Shown in pieces: positions 34,561 through 47,258 of a DNA stretch of 64,000 bases. Made by a program: the position numbers and the translations under genes. Positions within the stretch are counted from its first letter, which is position 1; the number at the start of each line of letters is the position of its first letter. This DNA comes from Hyparrhenia diplandra. Taxonomy: Eukaryota > Streptophyta > Magnoliopsida > Poales > Poaceae. Where the stretch lies: the NCBI GenBank assembly GCA_015847255.1, contig JADLZK010000426.1, positions 110,553-174,552 of the forward strand, written 5' to 3'. The notes under the pieces were generated by a model, which saw nothing but the letters and a program-made list of their open reading frames with translations, had not been told where the DNA came from and ran no database searches.

Positions 34561-35041
34561 TATCACGGTCTCGATTGTACCACAAACCCGACGGAAAGCG
34601 AAACGAGGGGATAGAGTCGGCCCCTCCAAATTACTTTCTTTGGAGATGGGATCCCCGGCCGCTGACACGGCTTCATAGAGGACTCCGGGCGGGCTCAGGG
34701 AGGGCCGTTGGTCGGCTCGGTTCCCTTGTCTCAAGCATTGACGGGCTTGCCCGGCCGAGTCGCGGACTTCGTGGCCGAAGGGATAGATCGTTGGAGTGGA
34801 GGCAACCGTTCGCTTACGCGTTACGCGCAGGCATGCTCCGTTCACGGTTGGGTAGAATTTCGTCGGTGGGCGTCGAAAAACACCGAAGAGGGGTAATATA
34901 ACGTACTCATATATGTCGTGGGCACCTACTATAAGACCGTCTTTATATGCTCTTATTACACACTGTTCCTACCCTTTGTTCAGTGTGTCAGCATTCTCTC
35001 AATGCAAAATAAGTGCTGCAGATAGTATGTGCTGATGCTTA

Positions 35042-35249
35042 GGGTCTGTTTGGTTCCCATGAGACTAGGGACTAGAGACTAATTTTTAGTCTCTAAATAA
35101 CCAAACATGGGGTAGGAGACTAATTTTTAGTTCAAATTAGTCTCAATTTCACTAGAACTCTTGCAAGGGGCTGGGGACTAATTTTAGTCCTTATTAGTCT
35201 CTAGTCCCTAGTCCCAAGTCGATCCTCGTCCCTCCATCCAAACATGCCC
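35042..35249. mobile_element. Tourist-like (PIF/Harbinger) MITE with TTA duplication
   Basis: A 208-bp element is flanked by TTA on both sides (35039-35041 and 35250-35252). Its ends GGGTCTGTTTGG and CCAAACATGCCC form imperfect TIRs (10 of 12). The interior repeats GACTAATTTTTAGT and AGTCTCTAGTCCC motifs. It lies about 90 bp before the UPR-type motif of the calreticulin promoter. Confidence 0.85.
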
Positions 35250-35338
35250 TTAGCCACGAAGTCGCGATAGACCGACCCAGCAACGCAAGTCGACTTCCGG
35301 TCGGTCAGCGGAAGCCACAACGAACACGTCGGTCTGGG

Positions 35339-35346
35339 TGACGTGG
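35339..35346 (+). promoter_or_regulatory. TGACGTGG unfolded-protein-response type element
   Basis: TGACGTGG lies about 600 bp upstream of the calreticulin ATG. In plants the core TGACGTG(G/A) is bound by ER-stress bZIP factors of the bZIP17/28/60 group and drives ER chaperone genes. The match is exact, but one 8-mer can occur by chance, so its use here is an inference from the neighbouring gene. Confidence 0.4.
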
Positions 35347-35938
35347 CGGTGTCTACTGGACGTACGGGCGATTTACGACGCCGCGATTGGGTGACGAGGA
35401 ATTAAGTGCGGTAGGCACGGCTTTCCCCATTTCCATTCCAGCGATCACATTGACTGACTGACTGTCTTGTGCCTCGTGCTCAGTTTGGACGCACCGTGCG
35501 GTTGCGGGCATGGCATCCGTGGGCCCCACCTTGGCAGGGACGTTTTTTGGAGCCGCGACCGTTGACTTTGACAGGTCGCGGCACACGCACACCCACTAGC
35601 CGGCCGGGCACACACACCGGGCGTTCCACGTTCGGGAGGACGACCGGGTAGGCTGGCATGGCTGCTAACGGTCTGCTGCTATGATGCTCCACACTTCCAC
35701 TCGCTCCTCCCGCGGTCAGTATCAATCAAATACCCTCGAGTCTGCAAACAATTCACCAACACGCCACCAGCTAAATCCTCTCGCGTGTCATTATTGTGAA
35801 TAAACCACTTCCCCACGGGCACATCGGGCCCCGTGCGCGCCAAGCAAATATTCCCTTGTCCAAGAGCTTGGCACGCAGCACGCTGCGGCAGCGAAGCTCC
35901 CCCCTCCCTCGCCTGCTCCTTGTCTGCCCGGGCCGGCG

Positions 35939-38900
35939 ATGGGCACTCGCCGCGGCGGCGGATTGCTCCACCGCCTCCTCGCCCTGTCGTCGCTGCTGCT
36001 CATCTCGCTTCCGGTGAGGGTCATCTTCGAGGAGGCCTTCGAAGGTACTACGCTGACATGCCTGGCTCACTGTCACTGCCCCGCTCCTTCCAGTTTAATT
36101 TCCCGATTAATTGGGCAGAGTATATCTAGCTTAGATGGTTGATGCTTGCTGCACGCCTCATGGTATAGTTACATGCTTCTGTCCTGTCTGTGTCCTTCGA
36201 TTCGAGTTTCTCGCTGAATCAGTAGCTGGATTCCGCTCTTCCATTTGGGGGAGATTGGACAGTCTGACAAACGAGACGACTGGTAGGCGTGCGCGTGCGC
36301 TACTTTTCTCCGTCGTCCCCTGGATTTGAGTATTGTCCATAGTGCCCTAACCATCCTTTGTCCGTGCCAGATCGATCATGCTTCCGTTCCGTATTGGCAC
36401 GTTAGCACACGATGAATTAGAATTGTTAGTTATCAACCGTTGTGAGCTAGGTGACCTCAAACTGATGTAGTGAGGCTGTGAAGGTTTCCTGCTCAACTTT
36501 TTTCGTTCCTCAAGCTCCCATGCTAGAACACATGCTAGAACATGAGTTTGTTGTGTCTTTGCAAGTCATGACTCATTGATTACTAGTAGTAAATTAGTAG
36601 GGTGTAGGGTCCACACTAATAGATCATCCCTGTTCTAATATAAGGTGTTTTAATATAAGTTTACTATGTTACTGAATTGTTAATCCTGTGTTCCAATATT
36701 ATTCAGATGGCTGGGAGACTCGATGGGTAGAATCTGATTGGAAAAGGAGTGAAGGGAAAGCTGGAAGGTTCAAGCACACAGCGGGAAGATACTCTGCAGA
36801 TCCTGATGACAAAGGTTTACTTCTCATCCATGTGACTTCTGCCTCAACTGATGATGTTGATTATTTGATCACAAAGCATCTGCTGCTGCTTTAGTCCCAG
36901 GAACTTTACTCATCCATGTGCTTCAATTTTGTGGACACCAGGAATACAAAAACAACAATGGATGCTAGATATTTTGCTATCTCAGCCAAGATCCCACAGT
37001 TCAGCAACAAGAACCGGACACTTGTGGTCCAGTACTCCATTAAGTTTGAGCAGGATATTGAATGTGGTGGTGGCTATATCAAGCTTATGTCTGGTTTATG
37101 TCAACCAGAAGAAATTTAGTGGGGACACTCCATACAGGTAAATTCCTTACCGCATTTGACCCATCAAATTAAATTTCTTTGAAGCTGCATTGAAAAGTTC
37201 AAAGTTGTCGGTGTGCTTAACTTGTTCATATTGCTGTGAATAACTAGTGTCATTACCTCCCACAATTTGGTTTTGTGAATGAATCATCCTCTTGCTGCTT
37301 CTGAGTGTAGTGTCTGAATATGAATTGCATCCTCTACTTTTATGTAGCTATTCATGTGTGCTGCTGAGTGATGCCTTCTAACTTTGACAACTTTCTATTG
37401 TGCAGCTTTGATGTTTGGGCCAGACATATGTGGTACTCAAACGAAGAAGCTCCATCTTATACTCTCTCTTACCAGGGGCAGAACTATCCCATCAAGAAAG
37501 ATCTAGAATGTGAAACGGACAAGTTAACACATTTCTACACTTTCATTCTTAGGCCTGGACGCGTCTTATAGCCTACTTGTTGACAACCGTGAAAGAGAAA
37601 CTGGGAGTATGTACACTGATTGGGATATCCTCCCTCCTCGTAAAAATTAAGGATGTTCACGCCAAAAGGGTTGGTTATTATTTTTATATTTAGAGATTTA
37701 CAGTGCCCAGAATTTACAGCATGATAAACTGACATTTTTCTGGGCATACATATTCACTGCAGCCAAAGGACTGGGATGACAGAGAATATATTGAAGATCC
37801 TGATGAAGTTAAGCCAGAGGTTTGTGATTCCATTTTTTTTTCTGAATGATGCATTGTCTGACTATTGTATAATAACATATCATTGATGTTGACCAGGGCT
37901 ATGATTCTATCCCAAAACAGATTCCTGATCCAAAGGCCAAAAAGGTATGCAGGTTCTAACATCAGTCAGACTTAAAATATCAACCATGTAGTCACATATA
38001 CTAGGAACACTCATGCAAAAGAATTTGTTCTAGATAGAAACAACACAATATGACAAATATTTGACATACTTCCTTCTAAACCAGCCTGAAACATGGGATG
38101 AGGACGAGGATGGAATATGGAAGCCCAAGATGGTATCAAATCCAGCATACAAAAGGGACCATGGAAACGCAAAAGGTCTGGAATTCTTGCTTGGTGATCA
38201 CTCCTTGGGACTTCATATTATTTATATAGCTCAGTTTTCACATGCTTCTGCTTGCAGAGAATAAAAAATCCTAACTACAAGGGGTAAATGGAAGACCCCA
38301 TGGATCGATAATCCAGGTAAGCAAATAAAAGATGTTGGTTTTTTATATGCTCAGTTTAAGTAGTCACAATAATACGAAACACATTCAGTACACAGCATCC
38401 AATATTGCATTCAACTGCTGATTTTGAATTAAACCCCACTTTAAGCTTTAAAGATCAGGTGCTGTCAACTGTATTATTTTGCAGAGTTTGAGGATGATCC
38501 AGATCTTTTATGTGTTGAAGCCTTTGAAGTATGTTGGAATTGAAGTTTGGCAGGTACTATATGTAGTATATTTTTTCAAATTGATTTCTTTTTTAAAATT
38601 ATTTTTAGCTTCTTGCTGCCTTCTCAATTGATATAAGCACCATGTAGACTAATATCTCAAATGTATGCAGGTAAAAGCTAGTTCAGTTTTTCGACAACAT
38701 TCTGATTTGTGATGACCCTGAGTATGCAAGAAGGGTTGTTGAGGAAACATGGGGTGCAAATAGGGAGGTAATTGCAGATGAAAATTTACCAAATTGAACC
38801 GGGCTTATCCTGGGGACACTATCTCATTTTTCTCTATTTTTGCAGGCTGAAAAAGGAGGCTTTTGAAGAAGCTGAAAAAGGAGAGGAAGGCTAAGGAGGA

Positions 38901-39574
38901 TAGGGTAAGAATCAAGCATTATGGTTTTGGATCTAGTTACTGCTATGTTGATTATCATTTGAAGGTCCTTGAGTCAAAAAGAATAACCAAGAGCTGTTAA
39001 AGAGGCTAATGATAATTGCTAAACTGTTTGCATACAGGAAGGTCAAAAGGCAAGGATGATGGTGGCGGTAGCCGGCGTCATACAAAAGTATATATTATCT
39101 TCATCCTGCCACATAGCTGAAGCATTGTCTTTTCCACAAAGATCCTAATTATAAAATCTTAGTTTTTTGCAAAAAAGTGTCACTGTACCTTGAATGCTTC
39201 ATGGCACATGCTGTAGAACAAAAACGTAAAGTCATTATACTTAGCCAAACGTACAGGTATGTGTTTTGCAATTATGTTTTTGATTTGTGATGTGCTCTTG
39301 TGCTAGAGGCACATATCATTGCCTAAAATGTAATGCATTAACAGGTTCTAAATACATACATGCATGGTACACTAACTCTTCTTCCTTTTATATGCTTACA
39401 TTTTTACAGAGATCACTGGGATGATGACTATCATGTAAGTTAGAAATCAGAATCCAGCTTTGTTTTCTTTTCAATCAAAAGAAATCCAACTTCTATGTTT
39501 ATGAACTTCCCTAGCTGGATTATAACAAGTGGCTTATTTACTTTGTTGATTTCATGTTCAGGATGAGCTATATG
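35939..39574 (+). CDS. CRT3: Calreticulin (CRT3-type) ER chaperone, frame broken by small indels
   Basis: About 14 exons are recognisable: 35939-36044, 36707-36814, 36942-37137, 37406-37669, 37763-37819, 37897-37944, 38085-38175, 38258-38316, 38485-38553, 38671-38767, 38846-38904, 39037-39088, 39410-39434 and from 39562. The product is the ER-lumen, calcium-binding lectin chaperone for glycoproteins. Exon 1 encodes a signal peptide (LLALSSLLLISLPVR) followed by VIFEEAFED; then come GWETRWVESDWKRS, NKNRTLVVQYSIKFEQD, CGGGYIKLMSG, the P-domain repeats (PKDWDDREYIEDPDE, IPDPKAKK, PETWDEDEDGIWKPKM) and a basic tail ending in the retrieval signal HDEL. At least ten places need removal of 1-2 bases (exons 3, 4, 7-11 and 14), including a TA insertion that removes the stop after HDEL. 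All are insertions, so sequence error is more likely than decay. Confidence 0.88.
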
Positions 39575-39599
39575 AAGACCCCCAAAGTATTGCATTCCT

Positions 39600-40617
39600 C
39601 AAAACATGACCTGGAAATTGCTTCGCATACATTGTGGATACTTTTTCGGGATAATAATTGATTCGACAGGCCAGAACAACCTGAAGTGTTTCTTACTATG
39701 TGCCAAAAATATTATTCAACTACAGGATTGAGGTGTAGAAAAAACTGAAGATCTTTTTCTGCTTCCTCTTGAAACAGCAGGAGGTTCCAGCTAAAACTTG
39801 GCTCTGGCACTGAGATAGGGTGGACGAGGCTTTTGTTGTGTCTGTTACACGGTGCTGGCCATGTGCTAGCTTTTGTAATCTCAAAACATTGGCTTTGCTG
39901 AATAATGTAAGTTGACCATATGATGTTTCCAAATTTTATTGCATAATACCAAGTTACGAAGTGTTGTAGCTGAGGAACACATGTTTAAATCTTCATATAT
40001 ATATACCAAGTTATGATGTGTTTTATACCATCAGCCTTATGGCTGTGTTTTGTAATAAACGTTACATAAAATGAACACATATGTTCAACCTTCCTTGGCC
40101 AGATCATGGATGAAAGGCCTGAACGCATAGTGAAGTAAAATCAGATTTGGAACTAGATACATTGAACAGACGAACAGTGTAGATTGAGAAACAGTGTGAA
40201 GGAAATTGTGCATGAACATTTATGTTCGTGCAACCTACAGCATCTCAAAGGCATTCGGAACAGCTTGCTGTTGCAGCTGTGTCTGCAATTCCTCAACTGT
40301 ACTTGGCTTTTCTAGTTTGAAATCTTGGTATACGCACATAATAAAGCATGCATGAAAAGAAAGCAGCACTGGAGAAGGAATTCAGTTAGAAAAACTCTCT
40401 TTACATGGTAACAACTATGAAACTAGTGCAAAAAGAATTCATTTCTATTCAAAATGAACATGCATCTGGAAGGCCAGATGAAGAATTCCTTTACACAGCA
40501 GATTATTAAAGGCATCAGCGACACCACAATTTCAAATCTGAATGCATAGCATTGTGTCGACATGATACAGTTTTCATCAAAACAAAACAAGATTCGCGAG
40601 CATTTCCTCTCTGCGTG
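39600..40617. other. 3' flanks of two convergent genes
   Basis: This contains the 3' UTR of calreticulin (AATAATGTAAG near 39900 and TTGTAATAAACG near 40051 are possible polyadenylation signals) and, from the right, the 3' UTR of the rhomboid gene. No further gene is seen. Confidence 0.4.
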
Positions 40618-41439
40618 TTATACAATATCTGCAACTCTTCTTCCAGGCAAGACATCCATTTGCAGACTTCTACTACCATTTCTGGGGGCAACCACACCAA
40701 CAGAAGGCAGTGAGGGTCTGTCATTGGCTCGATCTCAATGAAACTCAACTCCATAGACCCTGTACGCTTCAAGCTCAAGACAAATACAAGTGCAATCCAG
40801 CCGAGCATGGTGATTGCCCAGTAGTTGTTCATCCCATGAATCAGACCCCAGGCAATTGAGTAGCCAACTATTATCCCCGACAAGTGACCGATGAAACCAG
40901 CCTGTGGCACCATGATTGATGTGAATATCAGCGACTCGAATGGCGCAAAGCTGATGGGCAGTGAAAGAACGCCAAAGATGTTGAGCTTTGAGGACGGTTG
41001 CTTGGCAGCCAGGATTGTCATCCAGCCAAACACAACGCATGAGTAGCCAACCGCAGTGACCCTCCTGAAATAGTCCACCTTGAACCTCTGGATCATCATG
41101 TGGTAGAACCCGAGGACCAGCAATCCGACAGCACGACGAGAACGAGCGTGTAGTGCAGGTAGTACTCGACGCCGAGCCCAATCTGCCCCAGCTGCTCGAC
41201 GACGCCGAGACTCCACAGCGCGCTCATGTTGAACACCAGGTGGACCACGCTGATGTGCGAGAAGGCGGAGGTGATGATCCGCCAGTACTGCCCGCCGTCC
41301 ACGGCGGCCTCGTAGCTCAGCCCGACGTCCGCGTACCCGATGCCTCGCTTCTGGATGAGCCACCAGATCAGGAGCAGATGCCGATGACGCTGCTGCTCGC
41401 CGGCTTCTCCAGTATCTCGTAGATCAGCGGTTTCCCCAT
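40618..41439 (-). CDS. Rhomboid-like intramembrane protease (RBL13-type)
   Basis: An intronless minus-strand frame starts at the ATG 41439 (MGKPLIYEILEKPASSS) and, after allowing three missing bases, runs to a TAA at 40618, giving about 274 residues. Several membrane segments are visible, with the conserved loop YWRIITSAFSHISVVHLVFN after the first. The catalytic serine probably lies in AVGYSCVVFGW and the histidine in GHLSGIIVGY, so the dyad appears present, although the usual GASG context is altered as in this plant subgroup. Such proteins lie in Golgi or other endomembranes; substrates are not known. The frame shifts once near 41367 (CTCCTG for CTCCCTG), once near 41119 (TCGGATTG for TCGGGATTG) and once near 40713 just after MTDP. 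These are single-base losses, two of them clearly in short runs. Confidence 0.85.
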
Positions 41440-42655
41440 ATTCCCTACACAAAGCTTCGCGAGACTTCGACCCTTTGGTTGACTGAGATCTCCTTGCTCG
41501 GGAATGGTGGATCGGGGGCAAATGATCCAGGGATTCGCAGGCTGCGTGTGGATTGGGGGCTCACTGATTGCTTAGGGATAGGGGCTCGATTTGATGCGAA
41601 CGAATTGGTGGTGGGGAGGTGGGGTTGGGTGATTTGAATTGAGAAATTTGATGGGTTTAGCGATGGATCAGTGCCTCTCACCTCGGAATTTTGAGGGGAT
41701 TCGAGTAGCTTCTCGGCCAGGCGCGTTGGATTCGGGAATTTTGGGTTCTGTTGCTTTGCTTCGGGACGGAGGGAGGAAGAGGATGGGGTGTTTCCAGTTT
41801 CCTGATTAGTGAAGGACTAGATTGCAAAACAGTCGTACTTTGCAGTTTCTCTGGCCGTACTGTCCTGTATCTGCACGATTGAACCTTAACCCCATTTGGA
41901 TCAGTCTTGTTCCGTGCCATATGTATTCCTTCTTTTACTGTAAGTCGTTTTGACTTTTTTTTCATCCATTTCGTTTTATATCTAGATTATCTAGATATAT
42001 TGTAAAGATGAAAGTAGGAGATAGGGGAAATTGTGACGCTGGGTTTGGGATAGAAAAGCGTGATGTGTTCACACTTTTCATCAACATTAAACATGATCAA
42101 TATGGCGTTGACGGATTTTTAAGCACTATCACATTGAAGAACTGCTGCACTTTAGGAAGAGACTCGTTATGGGCATGTACCAAGGTTGAATTAATCATCT
42201 CGAGGCAGTGTTTGTTTAAAATTATTGTTTAGTATTCTTTAATAACGTTTAAATGCCCTATGTTTTCTATTTAATTGGCCATTTATTCCATACAAATGAC
42301 TGTATCGTCCATGTGGCTTGTCATTTTAACCTGGTCAAGTTTTTAGTGGGTAGAAAATCATTGCATCTAGAATATAACTAATCAAACCGGACGTAAAAAA
42401 TTGATAAACAATTTAGAGTTTGGAACAAAAATAGTAGGTTTAATTGAATGTGTTCAACTGCATGCATGTTTTGTTCCATTAGCCGACACTCCATTGCTAG
42501 TTTTATAATGGGCATGGACCTCTCCATGATGGATTGAATTGAGTATTCATATAACCTCAAATATAACTTGTCATATTCAAAAAAGACTCTCGCACAAACA
42601 AACGCATAAACATTGGTGGTGAGTATAGTCGATGGCAAGTACCGGCACTAGGGGA
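41440..42655. other. Upstream of the rhomboid gene; AT-rich spacer
   Basis: The stretch 41440-41820 is GC-richer and probably promoter plus 5' UTR. The rest is AT-rich with no gene, tRNA or clear element. Confidence 0.35.
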
Positions 42656-43530
42656 GCTTAAAGTAATTGGTTAACGAAATTGGGGTGTTTCGTATGGATC
42701 CATTTGAATATTGTAGTAGAACACATATTTTTTAGGTTACTGTAGAGTGAAATGAATCAGCCCAAAGATCAAATAAACGGCAAAAAAATATATCAAATCA
42801 AAATGAAATCAAAAGAAATATCTCAACGAAGACAATTTATGAGGGTACAAACACCAAAAAGGTACTATATGGTACAGTATATAGGGTAGATATATAGCCG
42901 AGAAGAGGGCAACACACACTATACGACAATCATCTATACCTTGCATGGACGGCCGTGGAGGACCTAAAGCTGGGGCAATTTTCAGGAGGTCAACCTGCCG
43001 TGGTTTCCTCGCTCAGACCGCAGCCTATGCCCGCGAGCGATGGGTGGAGACGGAGAAGACGGACGGAGGACGGTACGTATGCAATGGAACCAGCGTGGAG
43101 AAGCTCTCGTCCGCTAGATTTTTAGGGTGGGCCGAGCCCACGTCTACTAAAAGGAATATTCTCCCAAGCGAATGGTACTCAATTTTCATCAAATAGTCGC
43201 GGGGATGTACTCCGTTGTCATCCACTCTCCAACCAAACACACGGTTAAAGTAATTGGTTAACGAATTTGGGAATAATCAGTCCATTTGAATCTAGTAGTA
43301 GACAGCATATGTTGTAGGTTGCTGTACAGACTGAAATGAATCAGCCCAAAAGATCAAATAAACGGCAAAACGCACCAAATCAATGATGATATATCAAATC
43401 AAATCAAGAAATATCTCAACGAAGACAATCGTCTATGCTCATACAAACACCAACAGCTATATATGGTACAGTATAGGTAGATATATAGCCGAGAAGAGAG
43501 TAACACACACTATACGCCTGACGCACCAAG
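42656..43530. repeat. Tandem duplication of the 3' region of a CYBDOM gene
   Basis: Block 42660-42945 is repeated at 43245-43530: AAGTAATTGGTTAACGAA, GAAATGAATCAGCCCAAA, CAAATAAACGGCAAAA, ATATCTCAACGAAGACAAT and GATATATAGCCGAGAAGAG occur in the same order in both. The second block is the 3' UTR of the DOMON/cytochrome b561 gene at 43560. The first is therefore the scar of an earlier gene duplication or unequal exchange. About 300 bases of GC-rich sequence (42946-43244) separate them, with a short frame at 42945-43196 that I cannot assign. Confidence 0.8.
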
Positions 43531-43559
43531 ACAGGCACGCGCGCGCCGCTGAACAATCA

Positions 43560-44890
43560 TCAATCAATGGCTGGATCTGGCGGTCCTCCAGAGCCTGACC
43601 TCGAGAACGCAACCGAGGCGAGGACCCAGACCGCGAGGAAGATGCCGTAGAACGCGCTGAGCGCGGCGGCCTCGTGCGCGATGGACAGCCCGATGAAGAC
43701 GTTGGCAATGGCGCAGGCCACCGCGGCGCGGCCGACGGTAGTGGTGGTACCAGTTCCAGTACCGCCGCACCTTGGACACCTTGTCCGGCCGCGCCAGGAA
43801 CGCCAGCACCTGAGGTATCCGAAGACGAGGACGGCGACGCCGAGCGCCTGGTGGCTGTTGGCACCGGGCACGTCGTCGCCGAGCTTGAACCCGGCGACGA
43901 CGCCGACGGTGCCGAGCACGAACCCGACGCCCTGCACGGAGACGTGCGCGTAAGAACCAGAACGGGTCGTGGCGCCTGAAGTAGCGCGCCAGCGCGACAC
44001 CGACCGGCATGAGCACGCCCCAGCCGAGCCCGGCCATCGCGCCGTGCCACTTTCCTCGTGTTGAACGCGCCGGCGCCGGACGCGGTGGACGCGACGCCCG
44101 TGGCGTAGTCGGCGAACGGCGGCGGGGCGTAGCTGCGGTGCCGCACGAGGTAGTTGTTCGAGAGCTGCGCGCCCGAGGGGCCCGACGGCGTAGATGAGGT
44201 AGGGCGGCGGCGGCTGCGCGGCGGTGAACTGGAAGGCGAGGTAGAGGCGGGACGACTGCGCCACCAGGGCGTGGTGCGGGACCAGCGCCAGGCTGCCCTG
44301 GTCCGGTGGGCAGCTCCCCGGGCTCGTGCCGCCCAGCCGGTACTGCTTGGCAATCCTGCCCCCCTGGCCGTCGTCCACCCGGCCACCGCGCTGCTCCCCA
44401 CCATTGCCCCGTCCGATGAGAACCCCACCGAGATGTAGCCGCCACCGTCCGGCGCCGACAGCACGAAGCTCCACGTGTTGTTCTGCCCGCTCTTCCCGTA
44501 CTGCATCCAATTGCAATCGCGTCAAAAATCAAATACTCCTGCTCTTTTTTTTTTTTTTTTTTTTTGGTAAATCAAATACTCCTGCTCGGGGCGTGGCCGT
44601 TGCACACGTACACGGCGGCAATGAAAACATGTACGACAACTCGACAAGTGCAGGTGTAACGGACGTACGCGCACGATGCAAAGCCTTCGGAGGACCATGC
44701 GTTGAAGCAGGTGAGGTTAGAGGTGTCGAAGGGGATGAGGCGGCTGACGACGGCGAGGCCGCCGTGTGGTGCTGGTGCACGAGTCAGCCGTCTGAGACCT
44801 CGCGGCGGAGCTGCATAAGCAGCATAGCAGCAGCACGAGCACTGCTCTGCTAATACTGGAACTAGGAGAACAAGAAGACCTCGGCTTCAT
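43560..44890 (-). CDS. Cytochrome b561 and DOMON domain protein (CYBDOM), first copy
   Basis: Exon 1 (44890-44669) encodes a signal peptide (SRAVLVLLLCCLCSSAA) and a DSCTST start of the mature protein. Exon 2 runs from 44500 (YGKSGQNNTW) to the stop at 43560. The DOMON domain shows SFVLSAPDGGGYISVGFS and MVGSSAVAGW. The b561 part has four candidate haem histidines in successive membrane segments: WHGAMAGLGWG, AHVSVQGVGFVLG, NSHQALGVAVL and WYHHYVGRAAV. Such proteins are thought to carry electrons across the plasma membrane, probably from cytosolic ascorbate to apoplastic acceptors. Six single-base indels break exon 2 (five insertions, one loss) and exon 1 has another near its middle, so no single frame covers the protein although its residues are well kept. 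The paralogue is at 52585-54106. Confidence 0.85.
44526..44587 (-). mobile_element. Minimal poly(A) retroposon stub with 19-bp TSD (antisense)
   Basis: AAATCAAATACTCCTGCTC occurs at 44526-44544 and again at 44569-44587. Only twenty-one T plus GGT lie between. Read on the minus strand this is ACC followed by A21, a retroposition that copied essentially the tail alone. It sits in the intron of the CYBDOM gene. Confidence 0.8.
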
Positions 44891-46312
44891 GTCAGTATCC
44901 GATCGATCTGTCACCTCTTTGCCGGTTGCGTGGCTCGTCTCCAGGCGTGTTGTGGGCTGGTGCGGTGGGAGACTGCAGATTGATGGGAGTGTTTCGGCCT
45001 GTGGTTTCCTGACCAAAACGAGGTGCAGATATATAGCAAAGCCGGCCGTTGGAACGTGAGAGTGAGGCCTGTAGAAACGTGAGCTTGCTTCGACGAAGTA
45101 ATGCTTGGTAGACAACGCGCGTGGCAGTTGAGCGGTGGCCATTGGCGTACACGCACAAATCTGGCGTCACGTTAGTTGTTGACCGGGGAACTGGCTTGTT
45201 TTTGCGTAAAATCTTTTTAGTTGGTGGTTTTGCCACACTTTTACCTTTTAGTTACATTACATAATTCATGGACATATACATAAGTATTTAGAAGAAGGTT
45301 GCAAACAATGGGTAACTCTAGTGTCACAGATTGAAAGATTGCACTAACCTTCTAGACATTATTCTGATCTAATCAATGATACAACCTGCACATCGACCTG
45401 GCAAACTCTGGTGTCAGCTGCTGCTGGTTTTATTTGGTTTGTATTATCTAAATCTCCAAACCAAAGTCTGGCATGAACTCCAAATGAGGGCCGGCGCCTG
45501 CCAAATTTCGCATCCAACCAAATGGCAGCCAAAATTTTTGGCTAGTATATATACTCACACTAAATTAACCAAACACGTCCAAGTTGTAAATCATTCACAG
45601 AAGAGTGACGCTGAGGCATGATCGCAGATTGCTTGCCCTGCATGGTCAGATCAAAGGAAGCCAGGTCACGATTGCCCAACTTCCAGCAGACAAGTTGTTC
45701 GTTGGATATGCATCTCCGTACGTTCTCTCTCTAGTAGAGTAGGAGTACTATGAGATCGAATACGACGGTCGCATGGAGGGGGCCACGCCCACACACGCAT
45801 TGCTGTGCCCACAGACAACCGCACGAGAAAGTATTTTTTCTGGTTTAGGTGTTTGATAAACTTGAGCCCTAGAAGGTTCCAGGCCGTGCAATATTAAAAT
45901 CCTCGTTTAACATTTGATTAGTGCTACCAGCCTTTCTCTGAAGCTACTGGGGTGGAGGAGGCTACTACGTAACATGGGCAAGTGCGGAGGTGATCTGCCA
46001 GGGGGCACTGAACCTGCCCGTGAATTCAGAGAGGGCCTCGACGACGAAGACTAGAATTGCAGCGGTTGGAGTCGCGTCGTCGTCTGGAACTCGAACAAAA
46101 GAACCAGCAAACAGAAAAGCGGGCCGGGCGTGTGGAGGCCACGCGCTTTGCCGTGCCAATCATACTGCACCAGCAGACAGTCACCGGAGTAATATTGATG
46201 TATAGTTTGCTCTCTAAACTTAAAAATCAGGCTCACGATTAATATTTCATCTGACAGGTAATTAACTACGTATAAGCAGTTAAAAATTTGAGATCTGACA
46301 GGTGCCCTAAAC
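44891..46312. other. Upstream of the first CYBDOM gene; no further gene seen
   Basis: The stretch 44891-45250 is the likely promoter and 5' region. The block 45375-45600 has wording often seen in MITE ends (TTTGGTTTGTATT, AACCAAACACG) without clear TIRs. The remainder has only short GC-driven frames. Confidence 0.3.
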
Positions 46313-46546
46313 TCTTGATCCGTCCCATAAAAGTATCATTTTTTGTTTTTCGAGAAGTCAAATATTTTAGATTATTATATTTATTTGGTGCATAGTTACT
46401 ATCATTAGATAAGACGTTAATTATTTTTATAATAAACTTATCTAGAGGTGTAAATGTTGTTAATATTTCTAGTATGAATCTAGTCACATTTAATGAAGTT
46501 TGACTATTATGAGTCACATAACAACTCCTTTTTATAAGAAGACAGA
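46313..46546. mobile_element. Stowaway-like MITE
   Basis: It begins TCTTGATCCGTCCCATAAAAG and ends AGAAGACAGAGGGTG, degenerate Stowaway termini. The interior (CATTAGATAAGACG, AACTTATCTAGAGG, GTTTGACTATTATGAGTCAC) matches the copy at 29757-30012. Confidence 0.6.
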
Positions 46547-47258
46547 GGGTGTGCATGGGGGTGAAGATCGAGAGGGAATACTTGTATAGGTTAGCAAATG
46601 CCAGGAGAGTAGCGGGGGAGGAATACTTGTACACAAGGTTGATATGTGCCCTTGTGTTTTGGGCTTGTGATGAGTGATTGTCAATGAGTAGTCGCTTCAA
46701 GTTGAGTTTATGAAGTAATCGTGGCATGAGTGTATTGAGCAACATGTCTCTTGGCTTACGGTGTGTGTATGTGTGGAACTCAGAGGTGACAACAACGAGG
46801 GCTTAAGATGAAGGTTAAATGGTTCATGCCAAGGGGACAAGGAGTGGTGAAGGACAGGGCAGCTAGAGGCTTAGGCAGAGGGACGATTGAGATGTCGGTG
46901 ACCAACCATGGTGGCTATAACTACTAGCTCAAAACCCCCACGGAGGCAGCGGGCTAGCAATCTTTGAATGGTTATATAAATATAGAAATCTAATCTATTA
47001 ATATCACACGATGGCATGTAGAAACGTGATTAGTACTGTCATTCAAATTGGATCTGCTCCTTTTGTATGGTATGACGTACGGGCAACACAGATTTGTATT
47101 TGAGGTACATGATGGAATATATAGGCAACGCAATATAAGAAGGGAGGGTGTCAGGGCATTTAATCGAAAGCAGCTGACGTGGTTGACGATGGTAACGGTC
47201 GGTGAGGGGCGTTTTTGTGGCGTGTAGGCGCCCGAAGTCCGAGATGGCAATCCACGCG

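Noticed and set aside
43457..44532. Three overlapping minus-strand frames of over 320 codons each, as separate proteins
   Set aside because: Family motifs hop between the three frames in the expected order, so they are one CYBDOM gene broken by small indels.
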